Positions 55,506-64,000 of a stretch of DNA of 64,000 nucleotides are shown one piece after another; the stretch's first letter is position 1, and every line of letters starts with the position of its first letter. The translations under genes were made by a program, and so were the position numbers. The notes beneath the pieces are model-generated. The model did no database searches. It was not told where the DNA came from and saw nothing but the letters and a program-made list of their open reading frames with translations. This stretch comes from Streptomyces canus (lineage in GTDB: Bacteria; Actinomycetota; Actinomycetes; Streptomycetales; Streptomycetaceae), in the NCBI RefSeq assembly GCF_041435015.1, contig NZ_CP107989.1, positions 1,240,001 to 1,304,000 of the forward strand, in the 5' to 3' direction.

Positions 55506-55552
55506 AGCGTCCTCGGTGCTCACCCACCGAGGCCACCGAGGAGGTTCCCGCC

Positions 55553-55723
55553 ATGGCTGTCCCCAAGCGGAAGATGTCCCGCAGCAACACCCGCCACCGC
55601 CGCTCGCAGTGGAAGGCCACCACCACCCAGCTGGTGCCGGTCACGCTCGAGGGCGTCGCGCATCTCGTCCCGCAGAACCTGGTCAAGGCGTACGAGCGTG
55701 GCCTGCTGCGCCCCGAGGGCTGA
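55553..55723 (+). CDS. rpmF: 50S ribosomal protein L32, zinc-independent paralogue
   Basis: A 56-aa protein: [22 protein letters not shown] at the start is canonical L32. It lacks the two CxxC pairs of the zinc-binding form, having no cysteine at all. Such C-minus paralogues replace the zinc form when zinc is scarce and are repressed by Zur. GAGGAGG lies 9 nt before ATG 55553. The short size hides it from ordinary length cut-offs. Confidence 0.92.
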   Translation: MAVPKRKMSRSNTRHRRSQWKATTTQLVPVTLEGVAHLVPQNLVKAYERGLLRPEG

Positions 55724-55732
55724 AGCCCACGC

Positions 55733-56413
55733 TCACGCCGCCGTGTCGTAGAACGCCGCGCGGACGCGGCGCAGCCACGCCTCGGCCGGTCGCTCGTCGG
55801 GCCGGTCCGGCAGCACGCTGCGCGTCTCGGCGAACGCGGTCTCGTAGTGGGCGAGCAGGGACCGGGCCGACGCGGGATCGGCGGCGACGGCGTCCCCGAA
55901 GCGGTGGTACTCCTCGGGGTCCACGACCCGCACCGCGAGCCGTCCGGTGGTGTACAGCTCCAGACCCTGGTGGCAGAGCCGCTTCAGATGCCGGGCGTGC
56001 TTGGCGGTGCGGTGGTCGCCGGCGCGGCTCTCCAGTTTCCTGAACTGCTGGGTGGCGTACCCGAGATAGGCGTCCCGGACCCGCTGGGCGCTCAGGAACG
56101 ACCCGCGGATGCCGATGAGTTCGTCACCCAGCGGGGTGCGCACCTCGTACAGCTCGTCCGGCAGCCAGACCAGCTCCATGACGGTCGGATTGCCGCCGAG
56201 GGCGAGCCGGCACCACTTCGCCGCCTCGTGCAGGGTGCGGTCCGGTGCCGTGGTGACATGGGACTCCTTCGGCGTGTGCAGGCCGAGCAGGGTCTCGGTG
56301 GGTGCGGCGAACATGCCGAGCCGGTCCACGTCGGAGCCCTCGCGGGCGAGTCCGTACGCGGTCGAGCCGACGACGCCGGAGAGCAGGATGTTCTGGACGG
56401 TCACGCGGTCCAT
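55733..56413 (-). CDS. predicted nucleotidyltransferase (RlaP/DNA pol beta-like)
   Basis: A 226-aa protein. The nucleotidyltransferase motif is LLSGVVGSTAYGLAREGSDVDRLGMFAAP with GS and DxD. Helices TVMELVWLPDELYEV and FLSAQRVRDAYLGYATQQFRKLE follow, as in the family of predicted nucleotidyltransferases linked to RNA processing. Its substrate is unknown. Divergent from the luciferase-like oxidoreductase. Confidence 0.8.
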   Translation of the reverse strand: MDRVTVQNILLSGVVGSTAYGLAREGSDVDRLGMFAAPTETLLGLHTPKESHVTTAPDRTLHEAAKWCRLALGGNPTVMELVWLPDELYEVRTPLGDELIGIRGSFLSAQRVRDAYLGYATQQFRKLESRAGDHRTAKHARHLKRLCHQGLELYTTGRLAVRVVDPEEYHRFGDAVAADPASARSLLAHYETAFAETRSVLPDRPDERPAEAWLRRVRAAFYDTAA

Positions 56414-56489
56414 TGTGCTGACCTGCGGCGATCGCGGTCATCCGGTTTTCCGGCGGGAATAGCGCACCCGGTCACGCGTTGAACCCTGT

Positions 56490-57488
56490 GTGAGTTCCGT
56501 GATCGCCGCCACCCGCTTCTCCGTCCTGGACCGCTCCCGCACCCGCGAGGGCGGCACGAACGCGCAGGCGCTGCGGGACACCGTCCGGCTGGCGCGGGAG
56601 CTGGAGGGGCTCGGCTACCACCGCTTCTGGGTCTCGGAGCACCACGGCGTGCCGGGAGTCGCGGGCTCCGCACCGACGGTGCTGGCGGCCGCCGTCGCCT
56701 CCGCCACCGACAGGATCCGGGTCGGCACCGGCGGTGTGATGCTGCCCAACCACCAACCCCTGGTCGTCGCCGAGCAGTTCGGGGTGCTGGAGTCCCTCTT
56801 CCCCGGCCGGATCGACATGGGCCTGGGTCGCTCGGTCGGGTTCACCGACGGTGTGCGCAAGGCGCTGGGCCGCGGCAAGGACGACGCCGACGACTTCGCC
56901 GTACAGCTGGAGGAACTGCTGGGCTGGTTCCGCGGCACCTCGCCGACGGGCGTACACGCCCGGCCGGCCGAAGGCCTGACCGTGCCGCCTTTCGTGCTGG
57001 CCATGGGCGAGGGAGCCGCGATCGCGGCCCGCGCGGGCCTGCCGATGGTGATCGGCGACCTCCGGAACCGCGATCGGATGCGGCGCGGCATCGATCACTA
57101 TCGCGCGCGTTTCCGGCCCTCTGTCTGGGCGCGCGAGCCGTACGTCGTCATCTCCGGAACGGTCGCGGTGGCCGCCACCCCGGAGGAGGCACGGCGCCTG
57201 CTGATCCCGGAGGCCTGGGCGATGGCGTACTCCCGCACCCACGGCACCTTCCCGCCGCTCCCGGCCGCGGAGCGCGTCGAAGGTCTCGTGATGACGGAGA
57301 AGGAACGCGGCTTCTACGAGGGCGGTCTCGCCGGGCACATCGCCGGCACCGAGGAACAGGTCGCCCATGAGCTGGAGACGGTACTGAAGGAGACGGCGGC
57401 GCAGGAGGTCCTGGTCACGACCAGCACATACGACCGCGAGGCCCTGCTGGACTCCTATCGGCGGCTGGCGACGATCACCTCCGGTTAG
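56490..57488 (+). CDS. luciferase-like (LLM class) flavin-dependent oxidoreductase
   Basis: A 332-aa TIM-barrel FMNH2/F420-type oxidoreductase. LARELEGLGYHRFWVSEHHGVPGVAGSAPTVLAAAVASATDRIRVGTGGVMLPNHQPLVVAEQFGVLESLFPGRIDMGLGRSVG in parts is the family signature (EHH, GTGG, GRIDMGLGR). A late AGTEEQVAHELE segment completes the barrel. GTG 56490 is the first in-frame start. It lies 10 bp before the uvrA-like gene and may be co-transcribed. The substrate is unknown. Confidence 0.85.
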   Translation: MSSVIAATRFSVLDRSRTREGGTNAQALRDTVRLARELEGLGYHRFWVSEHHGVPGVAGSAPTVLAAAVASATDRIRVGTGGVMLPNHQPLVVAEQFGVLESLFPGRIDMGLGRSVGFTDGVRKALGRGKDDADDFAVQLEELLGWFRGTSPTGVHARPAEGLTVPPFVLAMGEGAAIAARAGLPMVIGDLRNRDRMRRGIDHYRARFRPSVWAREPYVVISGTVAVAATPEEARRLLIPEAWAMAYSRTHGTFPPLPAAERVEGLVMTEKERGFYEGGLAGHIAGTEEQVAHELETVLKETAAQEVLVTTSTYDREALLDSYRRLATITSG

Positions 57489-57498
57489 AGTCGTTCTC

Positions 57499-59847
57499 AT
57501 GCACGACCCCAACGGCTCCCACGGCCCGTACGTCCGCGTCCGCGGTGCCCGCGAGCACAATCTCCAAGGGGTGGACGTCGACATTCCGCGGGATGTGCTG
57601 GCCGTGTTCACCGGGGTGTCCGGGTCGGGGAAGTCGTCGCTGGCGTTCGGGACGATCTACGCGGAGGCTCAGCGGCGGTACTTCGAGTCGGTGGCCCCCT
57701 ATGCGCGCCGGCTGATCCATCAGGTGGGCGCGCCGAAGGTCGGGGAGATCACCGGACTGCCGCCCGCGGTCTCGCTCGAGCAGCGTCGTTCGGCGCCGAC
57801 GTCCCGTTCGTCCGTGGGGACCGTCACCACTCTCTCGAACTCGCTGCGCATGCTGTTCTCCCGGGCCGGTGACTACCCGCCGGGCGCCGAACGGCTCGAC
57901 TCGGACTCCTTCTCCCCCAATACGGCGGTCGGCGCCTGCCCGGAGTGTCATGGCCTGGGCCGCGTCCACCGTACGACCGAACAGTCGCTGGTCCCCGACC
58001 CGTCGCTGTCGATCCGGGAGGGCGCCATCGCGGCGTGGCCCGGTGCCTGGCAGGGCAAGAACCTGCGGGACATCCTCGACGCGCTCGGCTACGACGTGGA
58101 CCGCCCCTGGCGTGAGCTGCCCGCAGAACAGCGGGAGTGGATCCTGTTCACCGACGAGCAGCCGGTCGTCACCGTGCACCCGGTGCGGGACGCGGACCGC
58201 ATTCAACGCCCGTACCAGGGCACGTACATGAGCGCCCGCCGCTATGTCCTGAAGACCTTCGCGGACTCCAAGAGCCAGACGCTCAGGTCGAAGGCCGAGG
58301 GGTTTCTGGTCTCCACCCCGTGCCCGGTCTGCGGCGGCAGCAAGCTGCGTCCGGAGGCGCTGGCGGTCACCTTCGCGGGCCGCACGATCGCCGACTTCGC
58401 GGCACTGCCGCTGACCGAGCTGGCCGCCTCGCTGGTCGGCCGCGGCGAGACCGCGCGGGTCCTCACCGACGACCTCACCTCCCGTATCGCGCCCATCGTC
58501 GAGCTCGGTCTCGGCTATCTCAGCCTGCACCGCGCGACGCCCACCCTGTCCGCCGGTGAACTCCAACGGCTGCGGCTCGCCACCCAGTTGCGGTCCGGGC
58601 TGTTCGGCGTCGTGTACGTCCTCGACGAGCCCTCCGCCGGACTGCACCCCGCGGACACCGAGGCACTGCTCACGGTGCTGGCGCGGCTGAAGGCGGCCGG
58701 CAACTCGGTGTTCGTGGTGGAGCACCAGCTGGACGTCATGCGCGGGGCGGACTGGCTGGTGGACGTCGGGCCGCGGGCGGGTGAGCACGGCGGGCGGGTG
58801 CTGCACAGCGGTCCGGTGGAGCAGCTGGCCGAGGTCACGGAATCGGCGACGGCTCGGTTCCTGTTCGACCGCTCCCCCGTGGTGAAACGTGAAGTGCGGT
58901 CATGGCGCGGCCGGTTGACGGTCGGGCCGGTCAACCGGCACAACCTGCGCGGGGTGACGGCCGAGTTCCCGCTCGGCGTGTTCACCGCGGTGACCGGGGT
59001 GTCGGGCTCGGGCAAGTCCACGCTGGTCGGCGAGATCACGGAGGAGCGGGAGGGGGTGGGCCGTCTGGTCTCGGTCGACCAGAAGCCGATCGGCCGGACC
59101 CCGCGCTCCAACCTGGCGACCTACACGGGCCTGTTCGACGTCGTGCGCAAGGTCTTCGCCGGCACCGACGCGGCGCGTGAACGCGGCTACGGTGTGGGCC
59201 GGTTCTCCTTCAACGTGGCGGGAGGGCGCTGCGAGACCTGCCAGGGCGAGGGGTTCGTCAGCGTCGAGCTGCTCTTCCTGCCGAGCACGTATGCGCCCTG
59301 CCCGGACTGCGGCGGGGCCCGCTACAACCCCGCCACGCTCGATGTGACGTACCGGGGACGGACCATCGCCCAGGTGCTCGACCTCACGGTGGAGTCGGCG
59401 GCGGACTTCTTCGCGGACACCCCGGCCGTGGCCCGCAGTCTCGCCACCCTCCTCGACGTCGGTCTCGGCTACCTCCGCCTCGGCCAGCCCGCCACCGAAC
59501 TCTCCGGCGGCGAGGCCCAGCGCATCAAGCTCGCGAGCGAACTCCAGCGCGTCCGCCGCGCCCACACCCTGTACCTCCTCGACGAACCCACGACCGGCCT
59601 CCACCCGGCCGACGTGGAGGTCCTCATGCGCCAACTCCACGGCCTCGTCGACGCCGGTCACACCGTGATCGTCGTCGAGCACGACATGTCGGTCGTGGCG
59701 GGCGCGGACTGGGTCATCGACCTGGGCCCGGGCGGCGGGGCCGCCGGCGGACGGATCGTGGCGGCGGGAACGCCGGGGCTCGTGGCCGGGGTGGAGGGGA
59801 GCGCCACGGCCCCTTACCTGGCAAGGGCACTGACGTCGGGCACCTGA
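57499..59847 (+). CDS. UvrA-like excinuclease ABC paralogue (class II)
   Basis: A 782-aa ABC-ATPase of the UvrA family, shorter than housekeeping UvrA (about 950-1000 aa). Walker A motifs [25 protein letters not shown] and [16 protein letters not shown], signature [19 protein letters not shown] and [15 protein letters not shown], and zinc-finger cysteines [20 protein letters not shown] and CETCQGEG are present. The UvrB-interaction insert appears reduced. Such UvrA2 proteins give tolerance to DNA-damaging drugs. A terminator overlaps its stop codon. Confidence 0.9.
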   Translation: MHDPNGSHGPYVRVRGAREHNLQGVDVDIPRDVLAVFTGVSGSGKSSLAFGTIYAEAQRRYFESVAPYARRLIHQVGAPKVGEITGLPPAVSLEQRRSAPTSRSSVGTVTTLSNSLRMLFSRAGDYPPGAERLDSDSFSPNTAVGACPECHGLGRVHRTTEQSLVPDPSLSIREGAIAAWPGAWQGKNLRDILDALGYDVDRPWRELPAEQREWILFTDEQPVVTVHPVRDADRIQRPYQGTYMSARRYVLKTFADSKSQTLRSKAEGFLVSTPCPVCGGSKLRPEALAVTFAGRTIADFAALPLTELAASLVGRGETARVLTDDLTSRIAPIVELGLGYLSLHRATPTLSAGELQRLRLATQLRSGLFGVVYVLDEPSAGLHPADTEALLTVLARLKAAGNSVFVVEHQLDVMRGADWLVDVGPRAGEHGGRVLHSGPVEQLAEVTESATARFLFDRSPVVKREVRSWRGRLTVGPVNRHNLRGVTAEFPLGVFTAVTGVSGSGKSTLVGEITEEREGVGRLVSVDQKPIGRTPRSNLATYTGLFDVVRKVFAGTDAARERGYGVGRFSFNVAGGRCETCQGEGFVSVELLFLPSTYAPCPDCGGARYNPATLDVTYRGRTIAQVLDLTVESAADFFADTPAVARSLATLLDVGLGYLRLGQPATELSGGEAQRIKLASELQRVRRAHTLYLLDEPTTGLHPADVEVLMRQLHGLVDAGHTVIVVEHDMSVVAGADWVIDLGPGGGAAGGRIVAAGTPGLVAGVEGSATAPYLARALTSGT

Positions 59848-59863
59848 CCATGGGGTGCCCGAC
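59835..59863 (+). terminator. terminator after the UvrA paralogue
   Basis: GTCGGGCACC (59835-59844) and GGTGCCCGAC (59854-59863) form a perfect 10-bp stem with a 9-nt loop that includes the stop codon. Confidence 0.7.
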
Positions 59864-59949
59864 GGTGACCGCCCCGCCGCGTGCAGGCAGGCAGGCTCAG
59901 GGATGGTGCCCGTCGGACGGTCGGCCTCGCCGCCGTGGCCGTCGGGGTG

Positions 59950-60753
59950 TCAGTCGGCCGTGTGCTGCCCGGTCCGCCCGTGGCACGAGCAGGACTGTGC
60001 GGCCCGGGCCAGTGAGCGGCGGTCGGGGTGGCTGCCCGGGGGGACGGGGTCCACCACCTCCACCTCGGCCATCAGCCCCCGTGCCGACACCACCCGCCAC
60101 ACCGATGCGAGCAGCGAGTCGTCGCCGATGAAGGCGGGGGCCGTACTGGACCCGCCGTCGACAAGGCGGTACCGCAGGCTCACCGGCTGGACGGGTACCC
60201 CGGCGTCCAGGGCCGCCTGGAACACCGCGCGACGGAAGTGGCCCTGGGCACGGCCGCACCAGGTGCTGCCCTCGGGGAAGACGGCGACCGCGGAGCCCCC
60301 GCGCAGCGCGTCGGTGATCCGGGCGACCGTGTCCGGGAGGGCACGCAGCCGGTCCCGCTCGATGAACAGCGCTCCGCTGCGGGCCGTCAGCCACCCCGCC
60401 ACGGGCCACCGCCGGATCTCGGACTTGGCGAGCATCCGCGCCGGGCGTACGGCGGCGAGCAGCGGGATGTCCAGCCACGAGATGTGGTTGGCGACCAGGA
60501 GCACCCCGCCCGGGGGCGTGGCAGGGCCGGACATGCGGACCCGGACCCCCGAGGCCCGCACCACCGCCCGGCACCACCACCTGACCGCGCCGGCCGGGAT
60601 CAACCGGCCGACCGGCAGCAACGCGATCCCGGCGAGCAGCACCGACGTGACCGCGAGGAGCCGCAGCACGGCACGGGGTACCGCCGTGGCGGCCCCCGTC
60701 CGCTCCACGCACGCCCCCGGGGTGCAGGGCGCGCTGGGCAGCCAGACGCTCAT
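59950..60753 (-). CDS. olsA: lyso-ornithine lipid / lysophosphatidic acid acyltransferase
   Basis: A 267-aa PlsC-family acyltransferase. An N-terminal membrane segment (LRLLAVTSVLLAGIALLPVG) leads to LLVANHISWLDIPLLAAV with the NHxxxxD catalytic motif, LFIERDRLRALPD, and AVFPEGSTWCG with the acceptor motif. It starts in a TGATG 1-nt overlap with the preceding OlsB-like gene, so the two form the OlsBA pair that makes ornithine lipids. Start ATG 60753. Confidence 0.85.
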   Translation of the reverse strand: MSVWLPSAPCTPGACVERTGAATAVPRAVLRLLAVTSVLLAGIALLPVGRLIPAGAVRWWCRAVVRASGVRVRMSGPATPPGGVLLVANHISWLDIPLLAAVRPARMLAKSEIRRWPVAGWLTARSGALFIERDRLRALPDTVARITDALRGGSAVAVFPEGSTWCGRAQGHFRRAVFQAALDAGVPVQPVSLRYRLVDGGSSTAPAFIGDDSLLASVWRVVSARGLMAEVEVVDPVPPGSHPDRRSLARAAQSCSCHGRTGQHTAD

Positions 60754-61523
60754 CAGGCCGGGGCGAGCGAGAGGAAGTGCCGCAGATAGCGGGCGTCGAC
60801 CCGGCGCATCGACAGCAGCACGTACATGTCGGCGACCCCGAAGTCCGGATCGTGGGCGGGCTGACCGCACACCCAGGCGCCGAGGCGGAGATAGCCGCGC
60901 AGCAGCGGGGGCAGTTCGGTGTGGGCGGCGGGCGTCCCCTGGGCCGGCTCCCAGGGCAGCAGGGGCCGTACCCGGAACTCCTCGGGAGCCAGGTACTTGG
61001 TGCGCACCCGGTCCCAGGTGCCGGCCGCGAGCGCGCCGCCGTCGGCGAGCGGGATCGAGCAGCAGCCGGCCAGCCAGTCGTGGCCGCGGTCCACCATGTA
61101 GCGGGCGATCCCGGCCCAGATGAGACCGATGACGGCCCCGTCGCGGTGGTCGGGGTGCACGCAGGAGCGGCCGACCTCGACGAGGCCCGGGCGGATCGCG
61201 TCGAGCGGCGCGAGGTCGAACTCGCCCTCCGAGTACAGGCGTCCCGCCACCGCGGCCCGCTCCGGGGGCAGCAGCCGGTAGGTGCCGACGACCTGGCCGG
61301 TCACGGTGTCGCGGACGAGCAGGTGGTCGCAGTAGGCGTCGAAGCCGTCCACGTCGAGGCCGGGTTCCGGGGTGGACAGGAGGGCGCCCATCTCCCCGGC
61401 GAACACGTCGTGCCGCAGCCGCTGCGCGGCCCGTACGTCATCCTCGTCGCGGGCCAGACGGACGGTGTAGCGGGTCGGGGCGACGCTCTGCGGGGGACGG
61501 TCCAGGGTGGAAACGCCGTTCAT
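60753..61523 (-). CDS. olsB: ornithine N-acyltransferase (OlsB-like GNAT)
   Basis: A 256-aa acyl-ACP-dependent transferase that acylates ornithine with a 3-hydroxy fatty acid. YTVRLARDEDDVRAAQRLRHDVFAGEMGALL is the autoinducer-synthase-like N-terminal fold, and CDHLLVRDTVTGQVVGTYRLLPPERA and LVEVGRSCVHPDHRDGAVIGLIWAGIARYM the acyl-binding core. ATG 61523 follows GGAGAGTGCC. Coupled to the downstream PlsC-type gene. Confidence 0.85.
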   Translation of the reverse strand: MNGVSTLDRPPQSVAPTRYTVRLARDEDDVRAAQRLRHDVFAGEMGALLSTPEPGLDVDGFDAYCDHLLVRDTVTGQVVGTYRLLPPERAAVAGRLYSEGEFDLAPLDAIRPGLVEVGRSCVHPDHRDGAVIGLIWAGIARYMVDRGHDWLAGCCSIPLADGGALAAGTWDRVRTKYLAPEEFRVRPLLPWEPAQGTPAAHTELPPLLRGYLRLGAWVCGQPAHDPDFGVADMYVLLSMRRVDARYLRHFLSLAPA

Positions 61524-61773
61524 GGCACTCTCCAGGTCACAGGCGGAGGCGGCGAGCGGTGCCGCTGTCCCTGTTCTCCCGACGCCGGTTGGCGTGTACG
61601 TGACGGGTTCCGAGAGCGCGGATGTGCGGAGGTTGAACGGCTCGGGCAAGGTGTCCGGGGCCTCCGACTCCGTCGACCGGCCGGTGTCCCACCGGTGACC
61701 GGAGCAAGGCAACCCCGGGACCGGGGCTACCGTCTCGCTCCGGGAGCCGATCACAGAAGCAGGGGACGTACGA

Positions 61774-62094
61774 GTGGTGGAGGCGCTGGAGGCGGTTGCG
61801 TGGGAGGGACTGGGCGAGTCGGCAAGAGACGGGCTGTCCTCGCTCGCCACCGCCGCCCTGCCGTTCGTCGTCGCGCTCGCCACGGACCCGGGGACGGGTG
61901 CGCGCACGACACGGTCCAGGCCCTGCTCCCCGACGCCGATCCCGCCGTACGACAAGAGGCGCTGCGCCTTGCGGAGGGCCCCGGCCCGCTGCGGGGGCCC
62001 GACCCCCCGCCTTCCGGAGCCCGGGCAAGCGCTCCGCGGGCTGATCGACCCAGCCCTGTTCAGGTCCAAGCGACCTTGGCGGGGCCGGACCTGA
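61774..62094 (+). pseudogene. decayed HEAT-repeat-like protein
   Basis: A short ORF starts at GTG 61774 after AGGGGACG: EALEAVAWEGLGESARDGLSSLATAALPFVVALATDPGTG looks like real helical protein. The frame then decays, and another frame reads DTVQALLPDADPAVRQEALRLAEGPGP, a typical HEAT unit. A frameshift around 61900 best explains this. It has no visible partner and sits between olsB and sdhB. Confidence 0.45.
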
Positions 62095-62114
62095 GCACCA
62101 CGTCCGGCCCCGCC
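62078..62114 (-). terminator. terminator of the sdhAB operon
   Basis: GGCGGGGCCGGAC (62078-62090) and GTCCGGCCCCGCC (62102-62114) form a perfect 13-bp stem with an 11-nt loop just past the sdhB stop codon. Confidence 0.78.
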
Positions 62115-62141
62115 CGTCCGCACCTTGTCGGCGAACGTCCC

Positions 62142-62891
62142 TCAGCGCCTGGCGACCTTCCGGGTCGCCCGCAGCCATTCCTTGTTCATGCTGGTGATGG
62201 AGACCAACGGAATCCCCTTGGGACAGGCCGTCGCGCACTCACCCGTCAACGTGCACCCGCCGAAGCCCTCCTCGTCCATCTGCTCCACCATGTCGAGAAC
62301 CCTGGTCTCCCGCTCCGGCGCCCCCTGCGGCAGCACGTTCAGGTGATTCACCTTGGCCGCGGTGAACAACATCGCCGCTCCGTTGGGGCATGCGGCGACG
62401 CACGCCCCGCAGCCGATGCACTCGGCGTGCTCGAAGGCGAGGTCGGCATCGGGCTTGGGTACCGGCGTCGCATGGGCCTCGGGCGCCGCACCCGTGGGCG
62501 CCGTGATGTATCCCCCGGCCTGGATGATCCGGTCGAAGGCCGACCGGTCCACGACCAGGTCCTTGATCACCGGGAACGCGGACGCCCGCCACGGCTCGAC
62601 GTCGATCGTGTCGCCGTCCGAAAAGGACCGCATGTGCAGCTGACAGGTGGTCGTCCGCTCGGGCCCGTGGGCGTCGCCGTTGATGACGAGCGAGCACGCG
62701 CCGCAGATGCCCTCCCGGCAGTCGTGGTCGAAGGCCACCGGATCCTCGCCACGCAGGATGAGCTCCTCGTTGAGGGTGTCCAGCATCTCCAGGAAGGACA
62801 TGTCGGACGAGATGCCGTCCACCTCGTACGTGGACATCGCACCGTCGGCGTCGGCGTTCTTCTGTCGCCAGACGCGCAGGGTGAGCTTCAT
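62142..62891 (-). CDS. sdhB: succinate dehydrogenase/fumarate reductase iron-sulfur subunit
   Basis: A 249-aa ferredoxin-type subunit. The 2Fe-2S site is [21 protein letters not shown] plus CQLHMRSF, and the cysteines [19 protein letters not shown] and [14 protein letters not shown] bind the 4Fe-4S and 3Fe-4S clusters. It transfers electrons between SdhA and the quinone site. ATG 62891 overlaps the sdhA stop (ATGA). The sequence type matches the second Streptomyces SdhAB (fumarate-reductase-like) group. Confidence 0.93.
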   Translation of the reverse strand: MKLTLRVWRQKNADADGAMSTYEVDGISSDMSFLEMLDTLNEELILRGEDPVAFDHDCREGICGACSLVINGDAHGPERTTTCQLHMRSFSDGDTIDVEPWRASAFPVIKDLVVDRSAFDRIIQAGGYITAPTGAAPEAHATPVPKPDADLAFEHAECIGCGACVAACPNGAAMLFTAAKVNHLNVLPQGAPERETRVLDMVEQMDEEGFGGCTLTGECATACPKGIPLVSITSMNKEWLRATRKVARR

Positions 62892-64000
62892 GCGTAGCTC
62901 CGCTGAGTGGGGTGGACGTACTCGAAGACCAGGTCTTCCTTGTGCAGGACGGGAGCCTCACCGGTGCCGGTGAACTCCCAGGCCGCCGCGTAGGCGAACT
63001 CGTCGTCCCGGCGGGCGGCTTCGCCGTCGGGCGTCTGGGACTCCTCGCGGAAGTGACCGCCGCAGGACTCGGCGCGGTGCAGTGCGTCGAGACACATCAG
63101 CTCGGCGAGCTCCAGGTAGTCGACGACGCGGTTCGCCTTCTCCAGCGACTGGTTGAACTCCTCGCCGGTGCCGGGCACCTTGATGCGCCGCCAGAACTCC
63201 TCGCGGATCTGCGGGATGCGCTCCAGCGCCTTGCGCAGACCTGAGTCGGTGCGCGCCATCCCGCAGAACTCCCACATGAGTTCGCCGACCTCGCGGTGGA
63301 AGGAGTCCGGGGTCCGGTCGCCGTCGACGGCGAGGAGCAGGTTGAGCCGGTCCTCGGTCTCCGCCAACACCTCCTCCACGGCGGGGTGTTCGCCGGTCAC
63401 CGCGTCCTGGTGCGGGTTGCGGGCGAGGTAGTCGTTGATGGTCGCCGGCAGCACGAAGTAGCCGTCGGCCAGGCCCTGCATCAGCGCGGAGGCGCCGAGG
63501 CGGTTGGCCCCGTGGTCGGAGAAGTTGGCCTCGCCGATCGCGAACAGGCCGGGGATCGTGGTCTGGAGGTCGTAGTCGACCCACAGGCCACCCATCGTGT
63601 AGTGCACGGCGGGGTAGATCCGCATCGGCACCTCGTACGGGTCCTCGTCGGTGATCCGCTGGTACATGTCGAAGAGGTTGCCGTACTTGGCCTCCACGGC
63701 TCCCCGGCCCATGCGCCGGATGGCGTCGGCGAAGTCGAGGTACACACCCTGTCCGCCCGGCCCCACTCCCCTGCCCTCGTCGCAGACGTTCTTCGCGGCG
63801 CGGGAGGCGATGTCGCGCGGGACGAGGTTGCCGAAGGACGGGTAGATGCGCTCCAGGTAGTAGTCGCGCTCGTCCTCGGGGATCCTGTTCGGCGGACGGG
63901 TGTCACCCTTGGCCTTCGGCACCCAGATCCGGCCGTCGTTGCGCAGCGACTCGCTCATCAGCGTGAGCTTGGACTGGTGGTCGCCGGTACGCGGCACGCA
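62888..64000 (-). CDS. sdhA: succinate dehydrogenase/fumarate reductase flavoprotein subunit, C-terminal part
   Basis: The visible part is about 370 residues; the N-terminus with the FAD-binding GxGxxG lies beyond the window end. [85 protein letters not shown] in parts is the fumarate/FAD region, including the catalytic-type HYTMGG. A C-terminal helical domain with [23 protein letters not shown] completes it. Partner of sdhB in one operon. Confidence 0.93.
   Translation of the reverse strand, partial: CVPRTGDHQSKLTLMSESLRNDGRIWVPKAKGDTRPPNRIPEDERDYYLERIYPSFGNLVPRDIASRAAKNVCDEGRGVGPGGQGVYLDFADAIRRMGRGAVEAKYGNLFDMYQRITDEDPYEVPMRIYPAVHYTMGGLWVDYDLQTTIPGLFAIGEANFSDHGANRLGASALMQGLADGYFVLPATINDYLARNPHQDAVTGEHPAVEEVLAETEDRLNLLLAVDGDRTPDSFHREVGELMWEFCGMARTDSGLRKALERIPQIREEFWRRIKVPGTGEEFNQSLEKANRVVDYLELAELMCLDALHRAESCGGHFREESQTPDGEAARRDDEFAYAAAWEFTGTGEAPVLHKEDLVFEYVHPTQRSYA

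Noticed and set aside
59855..61123. A 422-aa plus-strand ORF after the UvrA paralogue
   Set aside because: It is antisense to olsA and olsB, has low-complexity Ser/Arg/Pro composition and lies beyond a strong terminator.

Overview
The window is high-GC DNA (about 70% by eye) with frequent GTG and TTG starts, genes overlapping by 1-11 nt, and families typical of Streptomyces: a SCO2400-type protein, a CvnA-like NIT/HAMP kinase, a Zur-box rpmF paralogue, the egtABCD operon and VanK. I read it as a Streptomyces chromosome, probably an arm-proximal region rich in carbohydrate and accessory genes.

Layout. 1-10552: a myo-inositol catabolic operon (iolC, an aldolase, iolB, iolD, iolA/mmsA, a TIM-barrel isomerase, an MFS transporter, an iolG-like dehydrogenase, a second TIM-barrel isomerase), divergent from a truncated LacI-type regulator. 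The iolB copy seems to have lost its metal-binding core next to a Streptomyces dispersed-repeat sequence. 10639-20092: a PP2C phosphatase, an orphan NIT/HAMP/HATPase kinase, an aldo/keto reductase, a VOC protein, a cytosolic leucine-binding-fold protein beside a MarR regulator, and a GH1 beta-glucosidase with its LacI regulator and a perfect operator. 20187-22001: NAD malic enzyme and a small broken ORF.

22032-27651: a glycopeptide (vancomycin/teicoplanin) resistance island, vanK, murF and vanH-vanA-vanX. It makes D-lactate, ligates it to D-Ala, removes D-Ala-D-Ala, loads the depsipeptide onto the UDP-MurNAc precursor and builds the cross-bridge on the altered stem. Its three transcription units start from three copies of one 65-bp promoter cassette, each followed by the same short N-terminal coding sequence. 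In vanK and murF that sequence has become a tiny leader ORF ending in a GTGA overlap with the true gene. No vanR, vanS or vanJ is present in the window.

27656-45236: an amidohydrolase and APC permease pair controlled by a divergent TetR gene, a secreted HAF-repeat protein, a SCO2400-type protein, a CE2-like esterase, phosphoglucomutase with an amidohydrolase, secreted GH5-CBM13 and GH43-CBM42 enzymes, an amidase and a flotillin pair. Together with GH1 and a PL9-like pectate lyase further on, this indicates a plant-polymer-degrading lifestyle. 45301-56413: a membrane protein, a PemK/MazF-like protein, a PARG-like macrodomain protein, ergothioneine biosynthesis egtABCD facing a MalY/PatB-type C-S lyase, dodecin, a HAD phosphatase, the pectate lyase, a ferredoxin-like protein carrying an in-frame repeat insertion, and a cysteine-free L32 behind a Zur-like box. 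56490-64000: a luciferase-like oxidoreductase, a UvrA paralogue, the ornithine-lipid pair olsB-olsA, a decayed HEAT-like gene, and sdhB plus a partial sdhA running off the window end.
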